Shown: positions 1-6,282 of the stretch, one piece after another | Position numbering within the stretch: position 1 is the stretch's first letter | Layout: each line of letters starts with the position of its first letter | Origin: Gammaproteobacteria bacterium | GTDB lineage: Bacteria; Pseudomonadota; Gammaproteobacteria; S144-34 | Assembly: GCA_015487895.1 (NCBI GenBank) | Contig: WFOW01000344.1 | Location: 1 to 7,085 of the forward strand | Length of the DNA: 7,085 nucleotides | Direction of reading: 5' to 3' | The notes under the pieces: model-generated | Database searches by the model: none | The model's input: only the letters and a program-made list of their open reading frames with translations | What the model was told of the DNA's origin: nothing | Translations under genes and position numbers: made by a program

Positions 1-1387
1 CCTCAAGGGCGAGCCGATCGCGCGCGCCGCAGGCTACGTCAGCGCCGCGGTCCATGCCCCCGCCTCCGGCACGGTGGTGGCCGTGGAGGCGCACCCGGTT
101 CCGCATCCCTCGGGCCTGAGCGCGCCGTGCGTCGTCATCGAGCCCGACGGCGAGGAGCGCTGGCACGAGGCCTGCCGCGGCACGGCCGACTGGCACGCGC
201 TCGCGCCGGAGGCGCTGCGCGCGCGCGTGCGCGCGGCCGGCATCGTCGGCATGGGCGGCGCCGGCTTCCCCACCCACGTCAAGCTCAATCCCGGGCCGGG
301 CCGCGCCGTGCACACGCTCGTCCTCAACGGCGTCGAATGCGAGCCCTACATCACCTGCGACGACATGCTCATGCGCACGCGGGCCGAGGCGGTGCTCGAG
401 GGGGCACGCATCATGCAGCGCATCCTCGGCGCCCGCCGCGTGCTGGTGGGCGTCGAGGAGGACAAGCCCGAGGCGCTCGCGGCCCTGCGCGCGGCCGCCG
501 GCGGCGATCCCGACCTCGAGGTGGTGGCCGTGCCGGCGCGCTACCCGAGCGGCGGCGAGCGGCAGCTCATCCGCCTCCTCACGGGCCTCGAGGTGCCGAG
601 CGAGGGGCTGCCGGCCGACGTCGGGATCGTGTGCCAGAACGTGGGCACCGCCGCCGCCGTGCGCGACGCCGTGGTCGAGGGCCGGCCCCTGATCTCGCGC
701 ATCGTCACCGTCACCGGCGGGGGCGTGTGCGCGCCGCGCAACCTCGAGGTGCCCGTGGGCACCCCCCTCGCCCACGCGATCGCGCAGGCCGGCGGCTACA
801 CCGGCGAGGCCGCGCGCCTGATCGTCGGCGGCCCCATGATGGGCTTCGCCGTGCGCAGCGACGCGGTGCCCGTGACGAAGACCGTCAACTGCCTGCTGGT
901 CGCGGCCCGCGGCGAGGTGGAGCCCGCCCGCGACCCGCGCCCCTGCGTGCGCTGCGGGGCCTGCGCCGAGGTCTGCCCCGCGCGGCTGCTGCCGCAGCAG
1001 CTCTACTGGTACGCGCGCGCCAAGGACCTCGACCGGGTGCAGGACTTCAAGCTCTTCGACTGCATCGAGTGCGGCTGCTGCGCCCTGGTCTGCCCCAGCC
1101 AGCTCCCGCTCGTGGACTACTACCGCTACGCCAAGTCCGAGATCTGGGCGCTGGAGCGCGAGCGCGAGCGCGCCGCCCGCGCCAAGCGCCGCCACGAGGC
1201 CCACCTGGCGCGGCTCGAGCGCGAGCGCGCCGAGCGCGAGGCCCGCTCGCGCGCGCGCCGCCGGCGCGCCACCGACCGCGAGGCGCGCCGGGCGGCGGTG
1301 ACCGAGGCGCTCGAGCGCGCCCGCGCGCGCCGCACCGCGCAGGCGGAGAACGGACGCACCGAAGGCGATGGCGCGGAGGACGCATGA
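1..1387 (+). CDS. rsxC: Electron transport complex subunit RsxC/RnfC, 5'-truncated by the window edge
   Basis: Peripheral subunit of the Rsx/Rnf membrane complex, which passes electrons between NAD(H) and ferredoxin-like carriers while moving ions; in E. coli the complex reduces SoxR. The frame is open from base 2, and the first visible residues (LKGEPIARAAGY) already match the family, so the start lies upstream and the GTG at 74 is internal. Numbering from base 2 (461 residues visible): a glycine-rich nucleotide-binding motif GMGGAGFP at 83-90; the complex-I-51-kDa-like NGVECEP at 109-115; and two ferredoxin-type 4Fe-4S motifs CxxCxxCxxxCP, with Cys 315/318/321/325 and 354/357/360/364. From about residue 383 to the end is a highly charged Arg/Glu/Ala tail, probably helical or coiled-coil; gammaproteobacterial RsxC proteins often carry long low-complexity tails, though usually Lys/Ala-rich. 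The TGA overlaps the rsxD start (ATGA). rsxA and rsxB would be expected upstream. Confidence 0.95.
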   Translation, partial: LKGEPIARAAGYVSAAVHAPASGTVVAVEAHPVPHPSGLSAPCVVIEPDGEERWHEACRGTADWHALAPEALRARVRAAGIVGMGGAGFPTHVKLNPGPGRAVHTLVLNGVECEPYITCDDMLMRTRAEAVLEGARIMQRILGARRVLVGVEEDKPEALAALRAAAGGDPDLEVVAVPARYPSGGERQLIRLLTGLEVPSEGLPADVGIVCQNVGTAAAVRDAVVEGRPLISRIVTVTGGGVCAPRNLEVPVGTPLAHAIAQAGGYTGEAARLIVGGPMMGFAVRSDAVPVTKTVNCLLVAARGEVEPARDPRPCVRCGACAEVCPARLLPQQLYWYARAKDLDRVQDFKLFDCIECGCCALVCPSQLPLVDYYRYAKSEIWALERERERAARAKRRHEAHLARLERERAEREARSRARRRRATDREARRAAVTEALERARARRTAQAENGRTEGDGAEDA

Positions 1388-2403
1388 GGGAGTTCCCGGC
1401 CGCGACCTCCCCGCACCTGCCGCCGCGCGCGAGCGTCCCGGCGCTCATGTACCGCGTGCTCGCGGCGCTGGTGCCGGGCGCGGCGCTCGCCACCTGGCAG
1501 TTCGGCTGGGGCGTGCCCGTGCAGATCCTCCTCGCCGCCCTGCTGGCCGTCACGGCCGAGGCCGCTATGGTGGCGTTGCGGCGGCGTCCCGTGCGCCGCG
1601 CCCTCGCCGACGGCAGCGTGCTGGTGACGGCGGCGCTGCTCGCGCTGGCCCTGCCGCCCTACGTGCCGTGGTGGCTGACGACGGTGGCGGCGCTCGCGGC
1701 CGTGGTGCTCGGCAAGCACCTCTACGGCGGGCTCGGCTTCAACCCCTTCAACCCCGCCATGGTCGGCTACGTGGTGGTGCTGATCGCGTTCCCGCGCGAG
1801 CTCACGCACTGGCCGGCACCGGCGGCGCTCGCCGCGGGCCCGGACCTCGCCACGACGCTCGCCGTCGTCTTCGGCGGCGGCACCCTGCCCGACGCGCTCA
1901 CCGCGGCCACCCCGCTCGACCACGTGCGCACGGGCCTGTCCATGAACCGCACGCTCGCCGAGCTGCGCGCCGACCCGGTCATGGGGCGGCTCGCCGGCAC
2001 GGGCTGGGAGTGGGTGGCGCTCGGCCACCTCGCGGGGGGGCTGTGGCTGGTGTGGCGGCGTGTCGCCGACTGGCGCATCCCGCTCGGCTTCGCCGCCGGG
2101 CTGGGGCTTCCGGCGCTCATCGCCTGGGGCCTCGACCCCGACGTGCATCCCTCGCCCCTGTTCCACCTGCTCAGCGGCGGCGCCATGCTTGGCGCCTTCT
2201 TCATCGCCACCGATCCCGTGACCGCCTCGACCACGCCGCGCGGACGGCTGATCTTCGGCGCCGGTGCGGGGCTCGTCACCTTCCTCGTGCGCGGCTTCGG
2301 CGGCTATCCCGACGGGGTGGCCTTCGGCGTGCTGCTGATGAACATGGCCGCCCCCGCGCTCGACCAGCTCACGCGCCCGCGCGCCTTCGGGGAGCGGCGC
2401 TGA
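1384..2403 (+). CDS. rsxD: Electron transport complex subunit RsxD/RnfD, membrane flavoprotein
   Basis: Integral membrane subunit of the Rsx/Rnf complex, homologous to NqrB of Na+-translocating NADH:quinone reductase; it carries a covalently bound FMN and is thought to take part in ion translocation. The 339-residue protein is close to the usual length (about 350) and has many hydrophobic segments. The family signature FNPFNPAM is at residues 119-126. The flavin-linking site appears as TAATPLD, with Thr176 matching the attachment threonine; the usual form is (S/T)GAT, so Ala replaces Gly here. A conserved ATDPVTAS segment lies around residues 275-282. The start was chosen at ATG 1384, which overlaps the rsxC stop as ATGA and follows GGAGGA at 1375-1380; the frame stays open further upstream, but only as an out-of-frame reading of rsxC. 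The stop shares a base with the rsxG start (TGATG), suggesting translational coupling along the operon. Confidence 0.95.
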   Translation: MREFPAATSPHLPPRASVPALMYRVLAALVPGAALATWQFGWGVPVQILLAALLAVTAEAAMVALRRRPVRRALADGSVLVTAALLALALPPYVPWWLTTVAALAAVVLGKHLYGGLGFNPFNPAMVGYVVVLIAFPRELTHWPAPAALAAGPDLATTLAVVFGGGTLPDALTAATPLDHVRTGLSMNRTLAELRADPVMGRLAGTGWEWVALGHLAGGLWLVWRRVADWRIPLGFAAGLGLPALIAWGLDPDVHPSPLFHLLSGGAMLGAFFIATDPVTASTTPRGRLIFGAGAGLVTFLVRGFGGYPDGVAFGVLLMNMAAPALDQLTRPRAFGERR

Positions 2404-3047
2404 TGGATGCGGGCATGCGCAACGCGGCCTTCTCGGCGCTGCTGCTGGCGCTGTTCGCCGTGGCCGGCACCGGGCTGGTGGCGCTGACGCACGCCCTCAC
2501 CCGCGAGCGCGTCCTCGCCAACGAGCGCGCGGTGCTCGAGCGCGCCCTGCACGAGGTGATGCCGCCCGGGGCGCACGACAACGACCTGCTCGCGGACCGC
2601 ATCGAGGTCGTCGCCCCCGAGCTGCTGGGCACGCGCGAGCCGGTGCCCGTCTACCGCGCCCGGCGCGGCGGCCGCCCCGCGGGCGTGGTCCTCACCCCGG
2701 TGGCGCCCGACGGCTACAACGGCCGCATCCGCCTCATCGTCGGGATCTACGCCGACGGCACCGTCTCCGGCGTGCGTGTGCTCGCGCACCAGGAGACGCC
2801 GGGCCTGGGCGACGGCATCGAGGCGGGCAAGTCGGGCTGGATCCTCGGGTTCACGGGCCGCTCCCTCGGCGACCCGCCCCTCGAGCGCTGGCGGGTGCGG
2901 CGCGACGGCGGCGACTTCGACCAGCTCACGGGGGCCACCATCACGCCGCGCGCCGTGGTCAAGGCCGTGCGCAACGCTCTGATATACTTCCGCGACCATC
3001 GCGACGCGCTCTTCGCCGCGCCGGCCGTGGAGGGAGAGAGCCGATGA
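2403..3047 (+). CDS. rsxG: Electron transport complex subunit RsxG/RnfG, FMN-binding
   Basis: Subunit of the Rsx/Rnf complex related to NqrC. It has a single N-terminal membrane anchor and a periplasmic FMN-binding domain, with FMN attached through a phosphoester bond to threonine. The 214-residue protein has a hydrophobic anchor at about residues 8-28. The FMN domain includes [13 protein letters not shown] and ends in the attachment motif TGAT at 176-179 (Thr179 the likely flavin site; E. coli RsxG uses an equivalent Thr near 174). The start was taken as ATG 2403, inside TGATG with the rsxD stop; Met5 at 2415 is a possible alternative. The stop overlaps the rsxE start as ATGA. Confidence 0.94.
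   Translation: MDAGMRNAAFSALLLALFAVAGTGLVALTHALTRERVLANERAVLERALHEVMPPGAHDNDLLADRIEVVAPELLGTREPVPVYRARRGGRPAGVVLTPVAPDGYNGRIRLIVGIYADGTVSGVRVLAHQETPGLGDGIEAGKSGWILGFTGRSLGDPPLERWRVRRDGGDFDQLTGATITPRAVVKAVRNALIYFRDHRDALFAAPAVEGESR
3029..3038 (+). promoter_or_regulatory. Strong Shine-Dalgarno sequence for rsxE
   Basis: A purine run GGAGGGAGAG inside the last codons of rsxG ends 5 bases before the rsxE ATG at 3044. It is the strongest ribosome-binding site in the rsx genes here and supports that start, even though rsxE also overlaps the rsxG stop. Confidence 0.6.
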
Positions 3048-3727
3048 GCGACTGGAGGGGGATCGCCGCCGACGGCCTGTGGCGCAACAACCCGGGGCTG
3101 GTGCAGCTCCTGGGGCTGTGCCCCCTGCTCGCCGTCACCTCCAGCGTGATCAACGGCCTCGGCCTCGGGCTGGCGACCACGGCCACGCTGGTGATCTCGG
3201 GCGTGACGGTCTCGGCCGTGCGCCGCATCGTCCGCCCCGAGATCCGCATCCCCGTCTTCGTGCTGGTGATCGCCTGCGCCGTCACCACCATCGAGCTGCT
3301 GATGCAGGCCTGGGCCTACGAGCTCTACCGGGTGCTCGGCATCTTCGTGCCCCTCATCGTCACCAACTGCGCGATCATGGGGCGCGCCGAGGCCTTCGCC
3401 TCGCGCAACCCGGTGCCGGCGGCCGCCTTCGACGGCCTGGCCATGGGGCTCGGCTTCACGGCCGTGCTGGTCGCCCTCGGCGCCCTGCGCGAGCTCACCG
3501 GGCAGGGCACGCTCCTCGACCGCGCAGAGCTCCTTCTCGGCCCGCTCGGCGAGGGCCTGCGGGTGGAGGTGTTCGAGGGCTACCGCGGCTTCCTGGTCTC
3601 GGTGCTGCCGCCCGGCGCCTTCCTCGGGCTGGGGCTGCTGATCGCCCTCAAGAACGCGATCGACGCGCGCCGCGGCGCGCGCCCCGTGGCGGCGCCGGCG
3701 CACGCCCACGGCCACGGCGCCGCCTGA
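3044..3727 (+). CDS. rsxE: Electron transport complex subunit RsxE/RnfE, integral membrane protein
   Basis: Integral membrane subunit of the Rsx/Rnf complex, homologous to NqrD and paired with RsxA. In the related NQR and RNF complexes these two proteins hold a 2Fe-2S cluster in the middle of the membrane. The 227-residue protein (E. coli 231) has about six hydrophobic segments. The likely cluster ligands are visible: Cys26 in GLCPLLAV and Cys109 in [15 protein letters not shown], both family-conserved segments. The N-terminal [16 protein letters not shown] is also typical. The C-terminal tail is short, soluble and His-rich (AHAHGHG), which may be chance. The start is ATG 3044, supported by a strong Shine-Dalgarno and the ATGA overlap with rsxG. 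nth follows after 14 bases, the same gene order as in E. coli. Confidence 0.95.
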   Translation: MSDWRGIAADGLWRNNPGLVQLLGLCPLLAVTSSVINGLGLGLATTATLVISGVTVSAVRRIVRPEIRIPVFVLVIACAVTTIELLMQAWAYELYRVLGIFVPLIVTNCAIMGRAEAFASRNPVPAAAFDGLAMGLGFTAVLVALGALRELTGQGTLLDRAELLLGPLGEGLRVEVFEGYRGFLVSVLPPGAFLGLGLLIALKNAIDARRGARPVAAPAHAHGHGAA

Positions 3728-3741
3728 GGGCCGCGCCGCCC

Positions 3742-4410
3742 GTGGACCGCAGGAAGGCCCGGCGCATCTTCGAGCGCCTGCGGGCGGCCAACCCCGAGCC
3801 GCGCACCGAGCTGCGCTACGGCAACGCCTACCAGCTCCTGGTGGCGGTGATGCTCTCGGCCCAGTCCACCGACCGCGCCGTCAACGAGGCCACGCGCGCG
3901 CTCTTCCGCAAGGTGCGCACGCCGCAGGACATGCTGCGCCTCGGCGAGGCGGGCCTCAAGCGCCACATCCGCTCCATCGGCCTCTACAACACCAAGGCGC
4001 GCAACATCCTCGAGGCCTCGCGCATCCTGGTCGAGCGCCACGGGGGGCGGGTGCCGCGCACGCGCGAGGCGCTCGAGGCGCTGCCGGGCGTCGGCCGCAA
4101 GACCGCCAACGTGGTGCTCAACACCGCCTTCGGCGAGCCGACCATCGCCGTCGACACCCACATCTTCCGCGTGGCCAACCGCACCGGGCTCGCGCCCGGC
4201 CGCACGCCGCGCGAGGTCGAGCAGGGGCTCGAGCGCATCGTGCCGGAGGCCTTCCGGCGCGGCGCGCACCACTGGCTCATCCTGCACGGGCGCTACGTCT
4301 GCACCGCGCGCCGGCCGCGCTGCCGCGAGTGCGTGATCCGCGACCTGTGCGAATGGGAGGACAGGGAGCAGGCCGCGCCCGTGCGCGGGCGGCGCACGCG
4401 CAGCGCCTGA
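3742..4410 (+). CDS. nth: Endonuclease III, bifunctional DNA glycosylase/AP lyase
   Basis: Base-excision repair enzyme that removes oxidised pyrimidines from DNA and cleaves the strand by beta-elimination. The GTG at 3742 gives 222 residues, and with this start every key position coincides with E. coli Nth: catalytic Lys120 in the helix-hairpin-helix segment LPGVGRKTANVV, catalytic Asp138 in VDTHIFR, and the 4Fe-4S ligands Cys187, 194, 197 and 203 (spacing C-x6-C-x2-C-x5-C). This agreement is the main reason for choosing GTG; the frame is open much further upstream, but only as an out-of-frame reading of rsxE. No good Shine-Dalgarno is seen; GAGGG at 3726-3730 lies 11 bases upstream. The C-terminal tail after Cys203 is Arg-rich. 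Placement 14 bases after rsxE suggests cotranscription. Confidence 0.97.
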   Translation: MDRRKARRIFERLRAANPEPRTELRYGNAYQLLVAVMLSAQSTDRAVNEATRALFRKVRTPQDMLRLGEAGLKRHIRSIGLYNTKARNILEASRILVERHGGRVPRTREALEALPGVGRKTANVVLNTAFGEPTIAVDTHIFRVANRTGLAPGRTPREVEQGLERIVPEAFRRGAHHWLILHGRYVCTARRPRCRECVIRDLCEWEDREQAAPVRGRRTRSA

Positions 4411-4426
4411 GGACGGGGCCGCCGCG

Positions 4427-4891
4427 ATGCTCTTCACGGGCGACCGCGACAGCCTGCGCCGCTTCTACCTGGAGGCCTGGCGCCGCCACCGTGCCGGGAT
4501 GCCGCTCGAGCCGCTCGAGCGCGAGGTGGTCGCGGTCGTCGCCGAGCACCCGGAGTACCAGCCGCTGCTCGAGCGCGGCGAGACGGCGCTCGCGCGCGAC
4601 TACCCGCCCGAGCTCGGCGAGACCAACCCCTTCCTGCACATGGGGCTGCATCTGGCCATCCGCGAGCAGGCCGCCACGGACCGGCCGGTGGGCTTCCGGG
4701 CCGCCTACGCCGCGCTCGTGCGCCGGGCGGGCGGCGCCCACGAGGCCGAGCACCGCATCATGGACTGCCTCGTGGAGGCGCTCTGGCAGGCCCAGCGCAC
4801 GGGATCCCCGCCCGACGAGGCTGCCTACCTGCGGTGCGTGCGCGCGCTTGCCGGCGGCCGGCCGACGGACGGCGGAACCGACGGAACCTGA
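4427..4891 (+). CDS. DUF1841 family protein of unknown function
   Basis: A 154-residue soluble, largely helical protein recognised as DUF1841 from its opening ([20 protein letters not shown]), the middle segment [17 protein letters not shown] (65-81) and the later [19 protein letters not shown] (105-123). Its function is not established. Residues that stand out are His71 and His75 (HxxxH) and His105, Glu106, Glu108 and His109 (HEAEH), spaced so that two helices could form a metal site; this is inference. No signal peptide or membrane segment is visible. It starts 16 bases after nth and is probably in the same transcript. The ATG at 4427 is the natural start, with only GAGGA at 4409-4413 as a distant ribosome site. 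The last codons hold a 9-base repeat (GGAACC twice) that may double as a promoter element for the next gene. Confidence 0.88.
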   Translation: MLFTGDRDSLRRFYLEAWRRHRAGMPLEPLEREVVAVVAEHPEYQPLLERGETALARDYPPELGETNPFLHMGLHLAIREQAATDRPVGFRAAYAALVRRAGGAHEAEHRIMDCLVEALWQAQRTGSPPDEAAYLRCVRALAGGRPTDGGTDGT

Positions 4892-4910
4892 GCGCGGTCA
4901 GAAAAATGTC
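4874..4910 (+). promoter_or_regulatory. Candidate ECF-type promoter upstream of hvfA (weak)
   Basis: Two GGAACC boxes lie at 4874-4879 and 4883-4888, in the last codons of the DUF1841 gene. They resemble the GGAAC -35 element of extracytoplasmic-function sigma factors. TCAGAAAAA at 4898-4906 lies 18 bases after the first box, and TGTC at 4907-4910 lies 18 bases after the second; either could be a -10 element. The A-run is the most AT-rich spot nearby. The two boxes are also a plain 9-base tandem repeat, so the match may be chance. Related DUF692 peptide operons have been linked to ECF sigma factors, which is the only reason to favour this reading. Confidence 0.25.
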
Positions 4911-4923
4911 CGGGAAGGCCCCT

Positions 4924-4947
4924 GTGCCGCCGGCCGCCCGGATGCAC
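4924..4947 (+). other. Weak imperfect hairpin in the hvfA leader
   Basis: GTGC at 4924-4927 pairs with GCAC at 4944-4947, and inside it CCGG at 4930-4933 pairs with CCGG at 4938-4941 around a CCGC loop, with a 2x2 mismatch between the stems. No T-run follows, so it is not an intrinsic terminator. It may be a leader structure or chance in a GC-rich gap. Confidence 0.2.
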
Positions 4948-4969
4948 GACAAGGGAGGCGGCGCACGAC

Positions 4970-4976
4970 GGAGGAG
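4970..4976 (+). promoter_or_regulatory. Shine-Dalgarno sequence that decides the hvfA start
   Basis: GGAGGAG ends 8 bases before ATG 4985, a good spacing. The alternative in-frame GTG at 4976 overlaps this site and would leave no ribosome-binding sequence at a usable distance, so ATG 4985 is preferred. Confidence 0.65.
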
Positions 4977-4984
4977 TGTCACGC

Positions 4985-5410
4985 ATGAGCGAGAAGAAGA
5001 GCCCCGGGAACCCGAACGGCACGCAGAAGGCGCCCTCGGCCTTGCGGCGCGGCGCCGCGGCCGCGGCGGTCGGGGCGGCGCTGGCCGCCGGCGGCGCCGC
5101 GCAGGCTGCCGCCAACCCCTTCGCCGTGCAGGAGCTGCCGGGCGGCTACATGGTCGCGGCCAGGGGCGCGGAGGGCCGCTGCGCCGGCACGATGCGGAAG
5201 GGTGCCTCCGAAGGCCGGTGCGCCGGCATGCAGGGCGAGTCCGCCAAGGGCGCCAGGGAGGGAAGCTGCGCCGGCATGAAGAAAGGCGAGGAACGGACGG
5301 CCAAGGGCGCCAGGGAAGGGAGCTGCGCGGGCAACAGGAAGGAGGCCGCCGCCGCGAAGGGCAAGAAGGAGGGCCGCTGCGGCGAGGGCAAGTGCGGCAG
5401 CGGCAGGTGA
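4985..5410 (+). CDS. hvfA: HvfA-like Cys-repeat RiPP precursor (putative copper-binding peptide)
   Basis: Probable precursor of a ribosomally made, modified metallophore. Of 141 residues, 1-22 are polar and basic (KK, RR); about 23-43 form an Ala/Gly-rich signal-peptide-like segment with a likely cleavage near AQA or AAA before NPF. Then comes [15 protein letters not shown] (44-58), which resembles the conserved post-signal segment of HvfA-family proteins as I remember them. The remainder is hydrophilic with six Cys, each in an EGxC motif: EGRC (Cys66, 79, 132), EGSC (95, 114) and EGKC (137). In H. influenzae HvfA, Cys in EGKCG motifs are reported to become oxazolone/thioamide groups that bind Cu(I). 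Here the first four motifs read CAG, and the last two CG. There are no other Cys. The adjoining DUF692 and DUF2063 genes support the assignment. The stop overlaps the hvfB GTG start. The modification chemistry is inferred from the family. Confidence 0.85.
   Translation: MSEKKSPGNPNGTQKAPSALRRGAAAAAVGAALAAGGAAQAAANPFAVQELPGGYMVAARGAEGRCAGTMRKGASEGRCAGMQGESAKGAREGSCAGMKKGEERTAKGAREGSCAGNRKEAAAAKGKKEGRCGEGKCGSGR
5243..5332 (+). repeat. In-frame tandem duplication within hvfA
   Basis: [11 protein letters not shown] occurs at residues 87-97 (5243-5275) and again at 106-116 (5300-5332), 57 bases (19 codons) apart. The two copies differ at the DNA level by a few mostly silent changes (gag/gaa, gga/ggg, gcc/gcg). 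A looser third copy, AKGKKEGRC, begins at residue 124. Earlier motifs also follow a basic-residue-plus-Gly pattern before EGxC, so the Cys region probably grew by unit duplication. Confidence 0.75.
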
Positions 5411-6282
5411 GCGCGGTCCCGGCCGGCCTGCGCGGAGCGGGCCTGGGGCTGCGCCGCGCCTTCCTCGAGGAGGCGGCGGAGCGCGCGCGGGGGCCGGGGC
5501 TCGAGGCGGACTTCCTCGAGCTCGCGCCCGACAACTGGATCGGCGTGGGCGGCAGGCAGGGACGCCTGCTGCGCGCCCTCACCGAGCGCATCCCGCTGGT
5601 CTGCCACGGGCTCTCGCTCAACCTGGGCGGGACGGCGCCGCTCGACGAGGGCTTCGTGCGCGCGGTCGGCCGCTTCATGGAGGCGCACGGGGCGCTGCTC
5701 TACAGCGAGCACCTGGCCTGGTGCGCCGACGACGGCCAGCTCTACGACCTGCTCCCCATGCCCTACACCGCCGAGGCGGTGCGCCACCTGGCGGCGCGCA
5801 TCCGGCGCGTGCAGGACCTCCTCGGCCAGCGCATCGCCGTCGAGAACGTCTCCTGCTATGCCGTGCCGGCGCAGGAGATGGACGAGGCCGAGTTCGTCTG
5901 CGCGGTCGCCGAGGAGGCCGACTGCCTGCTCCTGCTCGACGTGAACAACGTCCACGTCAACGCGGTCAACTTCGGCTTCGACCCCTACGCCTACATCGAC
6001 CGCATCCCGACCGCGCGCGTGGCCTACCTGCACGTGGCGGGCCACTATGTGGAGCGCCCGGACCTGCTCATCGACACCCACGGCACGGCGGTGCCGGACC
6101 CGGTCTGGCGCCTGCTCGAGCACGCCTACCGGCGCCTCGGGCCGGTGCCGACGCTCCTCGAGCGCGACTTCAGCATCCCGCCGCTCGGGGACCTGCTCGG
6201 CGAGGTGGCGCGGGTGCGCGCGCTGCAGGCGCGCGTGGCCGGCGGGCAGCAGGCACCGCACGCGGGGGCGGGCCATGGCTGA
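5407..6282 (+). CDS. hvfB: DUF692 multinuclear non-heme iron oxidase (HvfB-like), RiPP cysteine modification
   Basis: Member of the DUF692/MNIO family (TIM-barrel; MbnB of methanobactin synthesis is the founding case). These enzymes use a multi-iron centre and O2 to rearrange cysteine in a peptide. The 291 residues fit the usual 270-300. Conserved polar motifs run in order: DNW (42-44), CHGLSLN with His67, SEHLAW with Glu101/His102, ENVS with Glu146/Asn147, [17 protein letters not shown] with Asp178, Asn180 and His183, HVAGH with His209/His213, DTHG with Asp223/His225, and ERD with Glu252/Asp254. These include the expected iron ligands, and none looks missing. The start is GTG 5407, overlapping the hvfA stop as GTGA; no good Shine-Dalgarno is visible and no other usable start precedes the conserved GAGLGLR, so it probably depends on coupling to hvfA translation. 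The substrate is inferred to be the adjacent Cys-repeat peptide. Confidence 0.93.
   Translation: MSAVPAGLRGAGLGLRRAFLEEAAERARGPGLEADFLELAPDNWIGVGGRQGRLLRALTERIPLVCHGLSLNLGGTAPLDEGFVRAVGRFMEAHGALLYSEHLAWCADDGQLYDLLPMPYTAEAVRHLAARIRRVQDLLGQRIAVENVSCYAVPAQEMDEAEFVCAVAEEADCLLLLDVNNVHVNAVNFGFDPYAYIDRIPTARVAYLHVAGHYVERPDLLIDTHGTAVPDPVWRLLEHAYRRLGPVPTLLERDFSIPPLGDLLGEVARVRALQARVAGGQQAPHAGAGHG

Noticed and set aside
74..76. GTG 74 as the start of rsxC
   Set aside because: Family-like sequence continues in frame to the left edge, so this is an internal valine codon in a truncated gene.
1126..2166. Long minus-strand reading frame of 346 codons opposite rsxC/rsxD
   Set aside because: It lies opposite strongly recognised genes and has a low-complexity Arg/Gly/His/Glu composition, typical of stop-poor antisense frames in very GC-rich DNA.
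2747..4437. Long minus-strand frames opposite rsxG, rsxE and nth
   Set aside because: No recognisable domain, biased composition, and complete overlap with genes whose catalytic residues are confirmed.
4924..4947. Intrinsic terminator between the DUF1841 gene and hvfA
   Set aside because: The stem is short and interrupted, and no T-run follows.
4834..5406. Extending hvfB upstream so that it begins before hvfA
   Set aside because: The frame is open, but the upstream translation is Arg/Gly-rich nonsense read out of frame through hvfA; family similarity begins at GAGLGLR just after the GTG at 5407.
4758..6276. Minus-strand frames of about 300 and 376 codons opposite the hvf genes
   Set aside because: Their sequences are Arg/Pro- or Ala/His-rich shadows of hvfA and hvfB; no family resemblance or ribosome site seen.
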